From assembly GCF_010672085.1 (NCBI RefSeq), contig NZ_JAAHHT010000020.1:1-37152 (forward strand): 37,152 bases of DNA, in the 5' to 3' direction. Made by a program: the position numbers and the translations under genes. This document shows, piece by piece, positions 9,940 to 17,554 of the stretch (position 1 is its first letter; each line of letters opens with the position of its first letter). Source of the DNA: Okeania sp. SIO3I5. GTDB taxonomy: Bacteria > Cyanobacteriota > Cyanobacteriia > Cyanobacteriales > Microcoleaceae. The notes below the pieces were generated by a model, which worked only from the letters and a program-made list of their open reading frames with translations, searched no databases and was not told the DNA's origin.

Positions 9940-12549
9940 GTGTTTGGCATAAATTTGCAGGCAAAATATCTCAGAAAAATTATCACATTCCTAATTACAG
10001 TAGTTTTAATATCTGGTTTAGTTAGTTGTAGCGATCGCCTCCCAGAATTATCAAAATTTGGTTCGGAAAAATCTGTAGCTACTTCTACTACTTCTAAAAT
10101 ATCTGAAGTTTCCCCACCAAAAATAATTCAACAATTGCGTCAAGCGATCGACATATACAAACCACAACTGGCAATACAAAGTCCGCAACCGGACCAAATA
10201 TTTGAAGACAACGATATTAGTGTGCAACTTCAGGTCAAAGACTTACCTATATTCAAGTCAGATTTAGACTTAGGACCTTATGTAGAAGTAATCTTAGACG
10301 ATCAACATTACACAAAAATCTATAACCTTGATGAATCGATTGTACTATCAGATTTAGAACCAGGTACTCATACTCTCAGAGTTTTTGCTTGTCGTCCGTG
10401 GGATGAAAGTTTTAAGAATGAAGGTGCTTACGCTCAAACTACGTTTCATATCTTTACCAAAACCGCAAATAATGATCCTGCTCCCGACTTACCATTGTTA
10501 ACTTATAATAGTCCGGTAGGTAGCTATGGTGCAGAACCTATTATGATTGACTACTACCTAACTAATGCACCATTGCACTCGGTAGCGCGAGAAGATTCTG
10601 AAGATGAAATAGCTGATTGGGGTATTCGTGTTACTGTTAATGGAACCAGTTTTATTACCGATGGATGGGAACCAATATATTTACAAGGGTTTGATCCAGG
10701 AAAAAATTGGGTGAAGTTAGAATATATTGATGAATCGGGTAATCCAGTTAATAATGTTTATAACAATACTGTTCGCTTGATTACCTATAAACCAGATGGG
10801 GAAGATACTCTTAGTAAAATAATTCGAGGAGAAATTTCACTTAAAGAAGCACTTAGTATAGTTGATCGGGAATATATCTATGAGAAATCACAACCAGAAA
10901 CTACTTCAGAAACAGAAGAAATTACTATTGATGAGGAATTAGAAGTTGATGAAACTTTGGTTGAACCAATATCGGAAGAAATTACTACTGATGAGGAGTT
11001 AGAAGTTGATGAAACTTTGGTTGAACCAATATCGGAAGAAATTACTACTGATGAGGAGTTAGAAGTTGATGAAACTTTGGTTGAACCAATATCGGAAGAA
11101 ATTACTACTGATGAGGAATTAGAAGTTGATGAAACTTTGGTTGAACCAATATCGGAAGAAATTACTACTGATGAGGAGTTAGAAGTTGATGAAACTTTGG
11201 TTGAACCAATATCGGAAGAAATTACTACTGATGAGGAGTTAGAAGTTGATGAAATTTTGGTTGAACCAATATCGGAAGAAATTACTACTGATGAGGAGTT
11301 AGAAGTTGATGAAACTTTGGTTGAACCAACCCAAGCTATTGAATCTGAAAAAATACAAGCACTGAAAGAAAAAATTGAGATATCAACAAATTGGATTAAA
11401 AATAGATTTAAAGATATAAATCAACTCATTAACAAACTGACAGAACCAACTTCAGAAGAAAGTTTAAATGTTACAAAAGAATCTGAAACTGAAGACTCAC
11501 TTGAGCAAAATGAGCTTTCTAATGTACTAGAAATAGTAGACGAATTACCTAGACAAGAGTCAGTCAAAGAAATGCCTCTGCCAGAAACTTCTAACCTAAC
11601 TCCAAATTTAGAAGAAGTTACTGAATCAATGGAAGATTACTCTATTGATCAAAATGAAGATTATCAAGAAGAAACTACTATAGAATTAGAAGAAATAATG
11701 CCGGAAAAATCTAATGTTGTTGTGGATTTTGATGAACTAGAAAGTGATGATTCGGCATCAGATTTGACTCAAAAAATTGAACCTGAAAATATTCTTGATT
11801 CAGTAGAAGCAGAAGAAATAATGCCGGAAAAATCTGAACTTGTTGTGGAGTTTGATGAGCTAGAAAGTGATGATTTGACATCAGATGTTACTCAAAAAAT
11901 TGAACCTGAAAATATTCTTGATTCAGCAGAAGCAGAAGAAATGATTCAGGAAAAATCTGAAGTTGTTGTGGAGTTTGATGAACTAGAAAGTGATGATTCG
12001 GCATCAGATGTTACTCAAAAAATTGAATCTGAAAATATTCTTGATTCAGTAGAAGCAGAAGAAATAATGCCGGAAAAATCTGAACTTGTTGTGGAGTTTG
12101 ATGAACTAGAAAGTGATGATTCGGCATCAGATGTTACTCAAAAAATTGAATCTGAAAATATTCTTGATTCAGTAGAAGCAGAAGAAATAATGCCGGAAAA
12201 ATCTGAACTTGTTGTGGATTTTGATGAACTAGAAAGTGATGATTCGGCATCAGATGTTACTCAAAAAATTGAATCTGAAAATATTCTTGATTCAGTAGAA
12301 GCAGAAGAAATAATGCCGGAAAAATCTGAACTTGTTGTGGATTTTGATGAACTAGAAAGTGATGATTCGGCATCAGATGTTACTCAAAAAATTGAATCTG
12401 AAAATATTCTTGATTCAGTAGAAGCAGAAGAAATAATGCCGGAAAAATCTGAACTTGTTGTGGATTTTGATGAACTAGAAAGTGATGATTCGGCATCAGA
12501 TGTTACTCAAAAAATTGAATCTGAAAATATTCTTGATTCAATTGATTGA
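9940..12549 (+). CDS. lipoprotein with two acidic tandem-repeat arrays
   Basis: A secreted lipoprotein of 869 aa if started at GTG 9940, which has AGGAG at 9927-9931, eight bases upstream; a TTG at 9904 is in frame but has no such site. The signal peptide ends in lipobox LVSC with Cys30. Residues about 60-300 look like two beta-sandwich domains (LEPGTHTLRVFA; GFDPGKNWVKLEY). Then come seven 20-residue repeats (DEELEVDETLVEP, DNA 10921-11330), a linker with a short coiled-coil-like stretch, and seven 41-residue repeats (EEIMPEKSELVV..FDELESDD, DNA 11689-12540). The repeats are almost entirely acidic and hydrophobic with few basic residues. The N-terminal part resembles a conserved cyanobacterial protein of unknown role. 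Function unknown; surface cation binding is only a guess from the charge. Confidence 0.8.
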   Translation: MFGINLQAKYLRKIITFLITVVLISGLVSCSDRLPELSKFGSEKSVATSTTSKISEVSPPKIIQQLRQAIDIYKPQLAIQSPQPDQIFEDNDISVQLQVKDLPIFKSDLDLGPYVEVILDDQHYTKIYNLDESIVLSDLEPGTHTLRVFACRPWDESFKNEGAYAQTTFHIFTKTANNDPAPDLPLLTYNSPVGSYGAEPIMIDYYLTNAPLHSVAREDSEDEIADWGIRVTVNGTSFITDGWEPIYLQGFDPGKNWVKLEYIDESGNPVNNVYNNTVRLITYKPDGEDTLSKIIRGEISLKEALSIVDREYIYEKSQPETTSETEEITIDEELEVDETLVEPISEEITTDEELEVDETLVEPISEEITTDEELEVDETLVEPISEEITTDEELEVDETLVEPISEEITTDEELEVDETLVEPISEEITTDEELEVDEILVEPISEEITTDEELEVDETLVEPTQAIESEKIQALKEKIEISTNWIKNRFKDINQLINKLTEPTSEESLNVTKESETEDSLEQNELSNVLEIVDELPRQESVKEMPLPETSNLTPNLEEVTESMEDYSIDQNEDYQEETTIELEEIMPEKSNVVVDFDELESDDSASDLTQKIEPENILDSVEAEEIMPEKSELVVEFDELESDDLTSDVTQKIEPENILDSAEAEEMIQEKSEVVVEFDELESDDSASDVTQKIESENILDSVEAEEIMPEKSELVVEFDELESDDSASDVTQKIESENILDSVEAEEIMPEKSELVVDFDELESDDSASDVTQKIESENILDSVEAEEIMPEKSELVVDFDELESDDSASDVTQKIESENILDSVEAEEIMPEKSELVVDFDELESDDSASDVTQKIESENILDSID
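10921..11330 (+). repeat. 60-bp coding tandem repeat, seven units
   Basis: Seven units of 60 bp, nearly identical at the DNA level (the last is partial), each encoding about 20 residues with DEELEVDETLVEP. Differences between units are single bases such as GAG/GAA, so expansion is recent. Confidence 0.95.
11689..12540 (+). repeat. 123-bp coding tandem repeat, seven units
   Basis: Units begin at 11689, 11812, 11935, 12058, 12181, 12304 and 12427, each encoding 41 residues. Units 1-3 have diverged, while units 5-7 appear identical, so the array has grown from its 3' end. Confidence 0.95.
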
Positions 12550-12682
12550 GGAAACGGAGCAACAAGCAAACTTGAAAATACTTCCTCGCTTATTAGCGAA
12601 AGGTTTTTCTGTTGAAGAAATTACTGAAGTTTGAGAATTAGAGGTTGAGCAAGTGCGACAAGCTATTGCTAACTTGAATTAA
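12548..12682 (+). pseudogene. C-terminal remnant of an Rpn-like protein
   Basis: In the +2 frame relative to the repeat lipoprotein, and overlapping its stop codon, the sequence reads EETEQQANLKILPRLLAKGF, then SVEEITEV, an in-frame TGA at 12632-12634, then ELEVEQVRQAIANLN and a stop. This helical SVEEI...LEVEQVRQAI tail is characteristic of the C-termini of Rpn/PD-(D/E)xK transposase-like proteins frequent in cyanobacteria. The rest of that gene is missing, so the repeat array has been fused to, or has replaced, its body. Assignment is by motif memory only. Confidence 0.45.
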
Positions 12683-12690
12683 CTTAAATT

Positions 12691-12720
12691 GTAGGTTGGG
12701 TTGAGGCAACGAAACCCAAC
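12691..12720. repeat. GTTGGGTT dispersed hairpin
   Basis: A hairpin with arms GTTGGGTT and AACCCAAC around GAGGCAACGA. This GTAGGTTGGGTT...AAACCCAACA form is a common intergenic repeat in cyanobacteria. The remainder of 12683-13134 holds the next repeat and no supported gene. Confidence 0.6.
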
Positions 12721-12816
12721 AAATTATTTGCCGTATTCCAAACTATATATCCTAGAAAAATTACTATAATAAGTCGTCAGGAGTTATATCAAATCTGCTT
12801 GCTTCAGAGTATTATA

Positions 12817-12882
12817 AGAAACCGGGTTTGTGGAAGGTCGATCTCAGTAAGTGTAGAACATTTAATACTTTCCCCGGTTTCT
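12817..12882. repeat. AGAAACCGGG inverted repeat element
   Basis: A 66-bp segment bounded by AGAAACCGGG and CCCGGTTTCT. The same end sequence forms the inner arms of the element at 14863-14968, so the two are related dispersed repeats. Confidence 0.6.
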
Positions 12883-13134
12883 CTGCTTTTTTATACCGAT
12901 ACTACCGGATTTGATATTAGAAGCTATATTTGGTTATTGATAATAAATAAATTTGACAAAATAATAAGTAAATTTTACAAAACTAAAATTATTCTGATTC
13001 CTGAATTCTGACTCTAGACTCCTCTAATCAAGAATTAATGTTTAATTAATAGCCGAAATTAACTTAATAACGTTAAAGTTAGGCTGAGTCTGTTTATATA
13101 GACATTTAATCCTAATGTGAGGAATTAATATTTA

Positions 13135-14736
13135 ATGCGAGTCCTATTAATTTACCCCTTATTTCCCAAATCTTTCTGGTCTTTTGAAAAAATTCTGGAA
13201 CTGATAAATCGCAAAGTAATGCTACCTCCGTTAGGGTTAGTAACCGTAGCAGCAATCTTACCCCAGGAATGGGAATATAAATTAGTTGATAGAAATGTTA
13301 GGGCAGTCACAGAAGCAGAATGGGAATGGGCAGATTTAGTTATACTCTCGGCCATGATTGTCCAAAAAGAAGACTTTCATGACCAGATTCGAGAAGCAAA
13401 ACGACGTCATAAATTAGTGGCCTGCGGAGGTCCATATCCGACAGCATTACCCCAGGAACAATTGGACAGTGGTGTAGATTTTCTGATTTTGGATGAAGGG
13501 GAAATTACTTTGCCAATGTTTATTGATGCTATTCAGCGTGGGGAAACTCACGGTATTTTCCGTGCAGATGGAAATAAACCGGATGTGACAACTACTCCTA
13601 TTCCCAGATTTGATTTATTGGAAATGCAATATTATGAATCTATGTCGGTTCAGTTTTCCCGTGGTTGTCCGTTCCAATGTGAATTTTGCGATATTATTGT
13701 TTTGTATGGTCGTAAACCCCGTACAAAAACGCCAGCACAATTATTAGCTGAGTTAGATTGTTTATACGATTTAGGATGGCGTGGTTCTCTATTTATGGTG
13801 GATGACAACTTTATTGGCAACAAGCGTAATGTTAAGTTGTTGCTCAAAGAGTTAAAAGTTTGGCAAGCAGAACATCAATATCCATTTAAAATGACTACCG
13901 AAGCTTCCGTTAACTTAGCAGAAGATCCAGAATTAATGCAGTTAATGGTAGATTCTAATCTTAGAGCAGTATTTTTGGGAATAGAAACTCCTGATGAAGA
14001 TAGTTTAGAGTTAACTCATAAATATCAAAATAATCGTAACCCTCTCAATGAAGCAGTAGAGAAAATTATTAAATCTGGTATCAGAGTAATGGCAGGGTTT
14101 ATTATCGGTTTCGATGGAGAAAAACCAGGAGCAGGCGATCGCATTGTTAAATTTGTGGAAGAGACGACTATTCCCACTGCCATGTTTAGTATGTTGCAAG
14201 TCTTACCAAATACTGCACTTTGGCATCGTCTAAAAAAGGAAGGTCGCCTTTTAGATAAAGGTGCTAATATTAATCAAGTAACGCTGACAAATTTTATCCC
14301 CACCAGACCAATAGAAGATATTGCCAGGGAATATGTAAGTGCATTTTGGCAATTATATGACCAGGAAAAATTTTTAGATCGAACTTATCGGCATTTTCTT
14401 ATAATGGGAAGTCCCACTGCTCAAGGTGTTGCAAAAATGCCAAGTTGGATGGAGTTGCGAGCGTTATTAATTATTTGCTGGCGACAGGGAATAAAACGGA
14501 AAACTCGTTGGAAGTTTTGGCATCATTTGTTTAGTATCAAAAAACATAATCCCAGTGTTTTGACAGCTTATATTAGTACCTCTGCTCATATCGAACATTT
14601 TTATGAGTATCGTCATATTGTCAAAGAGAATATTGAAGCGCAGTTAGCTCAATATTTAGCTGAGAATAAAAAGTTGAGTGTAATTAAAGAAGAAGTTAGA
14701 AGTCAGGAAGAGGAGGTTAAAGAAGAAGTAGCTTAA
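13135..14736 (+). CDS. B12-binding domain radical SAM protein
   Basis: A 533-aa enzyme with an N-terminal cobalamin-binding-like Rossmann domain (residues about 1-140), a radical SAM domain with the 4Fe-4S motif CPFQCEFC (Cys178, Cys182, Cys185), and a C-terminal DUF4070-like region (about 400-500). The tail (VIKEEVRSQEEEVKEEVA) is charged and low in complexity. GAGGA lies 11 bases before the ATG. Such proteins carry out radical methylations or related carbon chemistry. HpnP, the hopanoid C-2 methylase, belongs to this group and similar architecture is seen, but cyanobacteria carry several paralogues and there is no hopanoid gene nearby, so the substrate is unknown. It appears to stand alone. 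Confidence 0.85.
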   Translation: MRVLLIYPLFPKSFWSFEKILELINRKVMLPPLGLVTVAAILPQEWEYKLVDRNVRAVTEAEWEWADLVILSAMIVQKEDFHDQIREAKRRHKLVACGGPYPTALPQEQLDSGVDFLILDEGEITLPMFIDAIQRGETHGIFRADGNKPDVTTTPIPRFDLLEMQYYESMSVQFSRGCPFQCEFCDIIVLYGRKPRTKTPAQLLAELDCLYDLGWRGSLFMVDDNFIGNKRNVKLLLKELKVWQAEHQYPFKMTTEASVNLAEDPELMQLMVDSNLRAVFLGIETPDEDSLELTHKYQNNRNPLNEAVEKIIKSGIRVMAGFIIGFDGEKPGAGDRIVKFVEETTIPTAMFSMLQVLPNTALWHRLKKEGRLLDKGANINQVTLTNFIPTRPIEDIAREYVSAFWQLYDQEKFLDRTYRHFLIMGSPTAQGVAKMPSWMELRALLIICWRQGIKRKTRWKFWHHLFSIKKHNPSVLTAYISTSAHIEHFYEYRHIVKENIEAQLAQYLAENKKLSVIKEEVRSQEEEVKEEVA

Positions 14737-14744
14737 TAGTAAGG

Positions 14745-14792
14745 GAGTGTGGGAAGGGTGGGGAGTGTGGGAAGGGTGGGGAGTGTGGGAAG
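14745..14792. repeat. 9-bp minisatellite, locus C
   Basis: Alternating GAGTGTGGGAAGG and GTGGG units on the plus strand begin just after the radical SAM stop codon. They belong to the same family as locus B but have a less regular period. Confidence 0.75.
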
Positions 14793-14862
14793 ATACGCAA
14801 GTTGGATTAATAAAAACTGAGACCAATTCACTTTAAGGATGTCGCAAATAGTTTCAAACTTT

Positions 14863-14968
14863 AACAGGACTTACGCAAAGAAACCCGGTTTCTACGGTAA
14901 ATCATTGTTTTTGACAATAAACATCTACGAGAAACCGGGTTTCTGGGTTTGCCTGCGTAAATCCTGTT
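14863..14968. mobile_element. MITE-like element with AACAGGACTTACGCA ends
   Basis: A 106-bp element with inverted ends AACAGGACTTACGCA (14863-14877) and the complement of AACAGGATTTACGCA (14954-14968), 14 of 15 matching. Inside are AGAAACCCGGTTTCT and its partner AGAAACCGGGTTTCT, so the whole can fold on itself. No ORF is present. A lone end-like TGCGTAAGTCTTGT occurs at about 16664. Confidence 0.65.
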
Positions 14969-15076
14969 TAAATGTCAAATAACTGCCCGAAACTATTGTC
15001 TTGTCAAAGTTTTTAGTAGATAAAATCACGCCTTTTGACTTCAGTGAATTTGACTTCCATGAAACGGTATAGTTTT

Positions 15077-15252
15077 CCCTCCACACTTCCCAGACCTCCC
15101 ACACTTCCCACACTTCCCACACTTTCCACACTTCCCACACTTCCCACACCTCCCACACTTTCCACACTTCCCACACTTCCCACACTTCCCAGACCTCCCA
15201 CACCTCCCACACTTCCCACACCTCCCACACCTCCCACACTTCCCACACCTCC
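15077..15252. repeat. 9-bp minisatellite, locus D, abutting recF
   Basis: About nineteen units of CCCACACTT or CCCACACCT, i.e. the family unit in the opposite orientation to the other loci. It ends 14 bases before the recF start codon, so it occupies the position of the recF leader. The Trp-Glu-Val and Pro-Thr-Leu frames across it are artefacts. Confidence 0.9.
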
Positions 15253-15266
15253 TAATTTCCTCTTTT

Positions 15267-16439
15267 ATGTACCTGAGACATTTACATTTACGACAGTTTA
15301 GGAACTATCGAGACCAGGAAGTTAAATTTGATGCTGCCAAAACAATTTTGGTGGGAGATAATGCTCAGGGAAAATCTAATTTACTAGAGTCAGTAGAGTT
15401 ACTTTCTACTCTTAAGTCTCATCGAGCAATTCGCGATCGCGACTTAATCCTAGATGGCAAACCAGCAGGTCAAATTAAAGCATCTTTAGAAAGACAATTG
15501 GGAAATATTGACTTGACTCTAACTCTGCGGAGTCAAGGTAAACGCACCGTCGCAGTTAATGGTGAAACTTTACGTCGCCATTTAGACTTTTTAAGTATTC
15601 TGAACGTGGTTCATTTTTCTAGTCTAGATTTAGATTTGGTCAGAGGTGGACCAGAAGTACGACGTAATTGGTTAGACCGACTTTTGGTGCAATTAGAACC
15701 TGTTTATGCTCATATTCTCCAACAGTATAATCAAGTTCTCCGTCAACGAAATGCTTTATTAAAGAAAATTCGTCAACAAAAGATCGCAGCAGAAACTACT
15801 GGTTCGTTATATTCTATTCCAACTGGGGAGTTAGCTTTGTGGGATGCTCAGTTGGCAACTACTGGAGCGCGAGTAATTCGGCGACGACAGCGACTTTTAC
15901 AGCGGTTGGCACCTTTGGCGACTGAATGGCATCGTGCTATTAGTGGGAGTATAGAAGTTTTACAAATGGAATATTTAGCAAATGTCACTGTTGATAGTAA
16001 AGAGTTAATTCTTCAGGAGAGTTTGGAGGGAGTACGTCAAGCTTTTTTAGAGAAAATCAAAGCACGAGCGATCGCTGAACAATATCAAGGTACTACGGTA
16101 GTAGGTCCCCATCGGGATGATGTAACTTTTACTATTAATGATACTCCAGCGCGACAATATGGTTCTCAGGGGCAGCAGCGGACTTTGGTATTAGCTTTGA
16201 AATTAGCTGAATTGCAACTTATTGAGCAAGTGGTGAATGAACCGCCTTTGTTGTTGTTAGATGATGTTTTGGCAGAATTAGATTTGCATCGACAAAATCA
16301 ATTGTTAGAAGCAATTACTAATCGTTTTCAAACTTTAATTACTACTACTCATTTGGGGTGTTTTGATGGGCAGTGGTTACAGGATACTCAAATTCTTTCG
16401 GTACAGTCGGGGAAGATTAGTTATTTCTTTGATTTTTAG
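15267..16439 (+). CDS. recF: DNA replication and repair protein RecF
   Basis: RecF, 390 aa, is the SMC-like ATPase of the RecFOR pathway; it helps load RecA at single-strand gaps. The start [18 protein letters not shown] and Walker A motif GDNAQGKSN (residues 30-38) are diagnostic. The signature region ([19 protein letters not shown]) and Walker [13 protein letters not shown] are in the C-terminal third. Length is normal (about 360-390). The start codon is the first of the RecF fold. No Shine-Dalgarno is visible because the upstream sequence is the CT-rich minisatellite, which is odd. psb27 follows 315 bp downstream with repeats between, so cotranscription is doubtful. Confidence 0.97.
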   Translation: MYLRHLHLRQFRNYRDQEVKFDAAKTILVGDNAQGKSNLLESVELLSTLKSHRAIRDRDLILDGKPAGQIKASLERQLGNIDLTLTLRSQGKRTVAVNGETLRRHLDFLSILNVVHFSSLDLDLVRGGPEVRRNWLDRLLVQLEPVYAHILQQYNQVLRQRNALLKKIRQQKIAAETTGSLYSIPTGELALWDAQLATTGARVIRRRQRLLQRLAPLATEWHRAISGSIEVLQMEYLANVTVDSKELILQESLEGVRQAFLEKIKARAIAEQYQGTTVVGPHRDDVTFTINDTPARQYGSQGQQRTLVLALKLAELQLIEQVVNEPPLLLLDDVLAELDLHRQNQLLEAITNRFQTLITTTHLGCFDGQWLQDTQILSVQSGKISYFFDF

Positions 16440-16446
16440 GAAGTAG

Positions 16447-16754
16447 GAGAGTGTGGAAAGTTTGGCGAGTGTGGGAAGGGTGGGGAGATAAAGTATCCTT
16501 TTTCAATTTATTTCTAACCCTTCTACCTTAATTTGACAAAAAAGAAAAACTGTGATAAAAAACATTTTTTTAGTAACCATAACTCAGGACTGAGGCAAAA
16601 TATTAAATCACACACCATCTGTAGGGGCGATTCGCGAATCGCCCCTACTAGATATGGAGGTTCTGCGTAAGTCTTGTATACGAAAATCCCAAGTCAAATC
16701 AAACTATGAGATAATCCATAATAAGTCAGATACCATAGTAAAAAAGAAAGTTCC
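16447..16754. other. recF-psb27 spacer with minisatellite E and palindrome
   Basis: 16447-16486 is a degenerate copy of the 9-bp minisatellite. 16621-16648 is a perfect 28-bp palindrome whose left arm is GTAGGGGCGATTCG. A TGCGTAAGTCTTGT end-like sequence follows at about 16664. No gene is supported in the spacer. Confidence 0.7.
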
Positions 16755-17153
16755 ATGAAACGTTTTATTTCTCGTCTATTAGCCTTAGTTTTAGTTTGTG
16801 CTATTGGTTTGATGGGTTGTTCTAATAACTCTTCAATTTTAACTGGAAATTATCCCGAAGATACATTAAACTTAATCAGCAGCTTAAGAACAGCTATTGA
16901 GTTACCAGAAAATACAGAAGCTAAGAGTGAAGCTCAAGCAACAGCACGTCAAATAATTAATGACTATGCATCTCGCTATCGTCGTGATGATTCTACAGCT
17001 AATTTACCATCATTTACCACAATGCGAACTGCTCTAAATTCTTTAGCAGGACATTATAGTTCTTATCCAAATCGTCCTGTACCAGAGAAATTAAAGAAAC
17101 GTTTAGAACAAGAATTTAAACAAGTAGAAATTGCTTTAAAGCGTGGAGTATAG
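16755..17153 (+). CDS. psb27: photosystem II assembly lipoprotein Psb27
   Basis: Psb27 (132 aa) is a lumenal lipoprotein that binds CP43 in photosystem II assembly and repair intermediates and holds off the oxygen-evolving cluster subunits. A short signal peptide ends in lipobox LMGC with the lipidated Cys22. The mature part, from LTGNYPEDTLNLI through SRYRRDDSTA and a C-terminal helix ending KRGV, fits the four-helix-bundle fold of the family. Length is normal. It has its own noncoding upstream region. No lesion is seen. Confidence 0.93.
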   Translation: MKRFISRLLALVLVCAIGLMGCSNNSSILTGNYPEDTLNLISSLRTAIELPENTEAKSEAQATARQIINDYASRYRRDDSTANLPSFTTMRTALNSLAGHYSSYPNRPVPEKLKKRLEQEFKQVEIALKRGV

Positions 17154-17300
17154 AGCTACGCGCAAGTTATAAGTCAGAAGTCAGAATTAATTTATGACTA
17201 AATTTTTCCTGTGGAAATGCTGCACAAATAACACATAGAAATTTCCCAGAAATTTCTCAATTTTTAAAAGTAATTAAAGCTGATAACTGACCTCCTCCAT

Positions 17301-17363
17301 TCTAGTTGAACTAGCCATAAATTATGAACAATAGTTCATTATAATTATGGCTGTTTAACTAGA
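17301..17363. repeat. 63-bp near-perfect palindrome
   Basis: Starts TCTAGTTGAACTAGCCATAA and ends with a near complement (TTATGGCTGTTTAACTAGA); the centre is ATGAAC-AATA-GTTCAT. It is followed by TTTTATTTG, so on the plus strand it could terminate psb27 transcription 150 bp downstream of that gene, or it may be a small inverted-repeat element. At 17383-17420 a GGGAATA tract and the family 1 core GGAAATAATTGATG follow. Nothing else is seen in 17154-17554. Confidence 0.6.
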
Positions 17364-17554
17364 TTTTATTTGTCTGATTAGAGTAAGTAGGGAATAGGGA
17401 GTAGGAGGAAATAATTGATGATGATTTTTGTGCTATAATTAACCCTATTTTTTACTATTGGAAATGTATAATCTAAATCTAGAAAAAAAACTAAATTTCT
17501 GGTTTCGTCTGTGTCAGTTATGTATTTGTAGTAAACATTTATCAAACTAATATT

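Noticed and set aside
12799-13011. 70-codon plus-strand frame
   Set aside because: Starts in the AGAAACCGGG repeat and lacks a ribosome binding site.
13135-14736. Naming the radical SAM gene hpnP
   Set aside because: Architecture fits, but paralogues are common and there is no hopanoid gene context.
14925-15301. Trp-Glu-Val, Gly-Ser-Val and Pro-Thr-Leu repeat frames
   Set aside because: Minisatellite artefacts in all three cases; the plus frame only overlaps the recF start.
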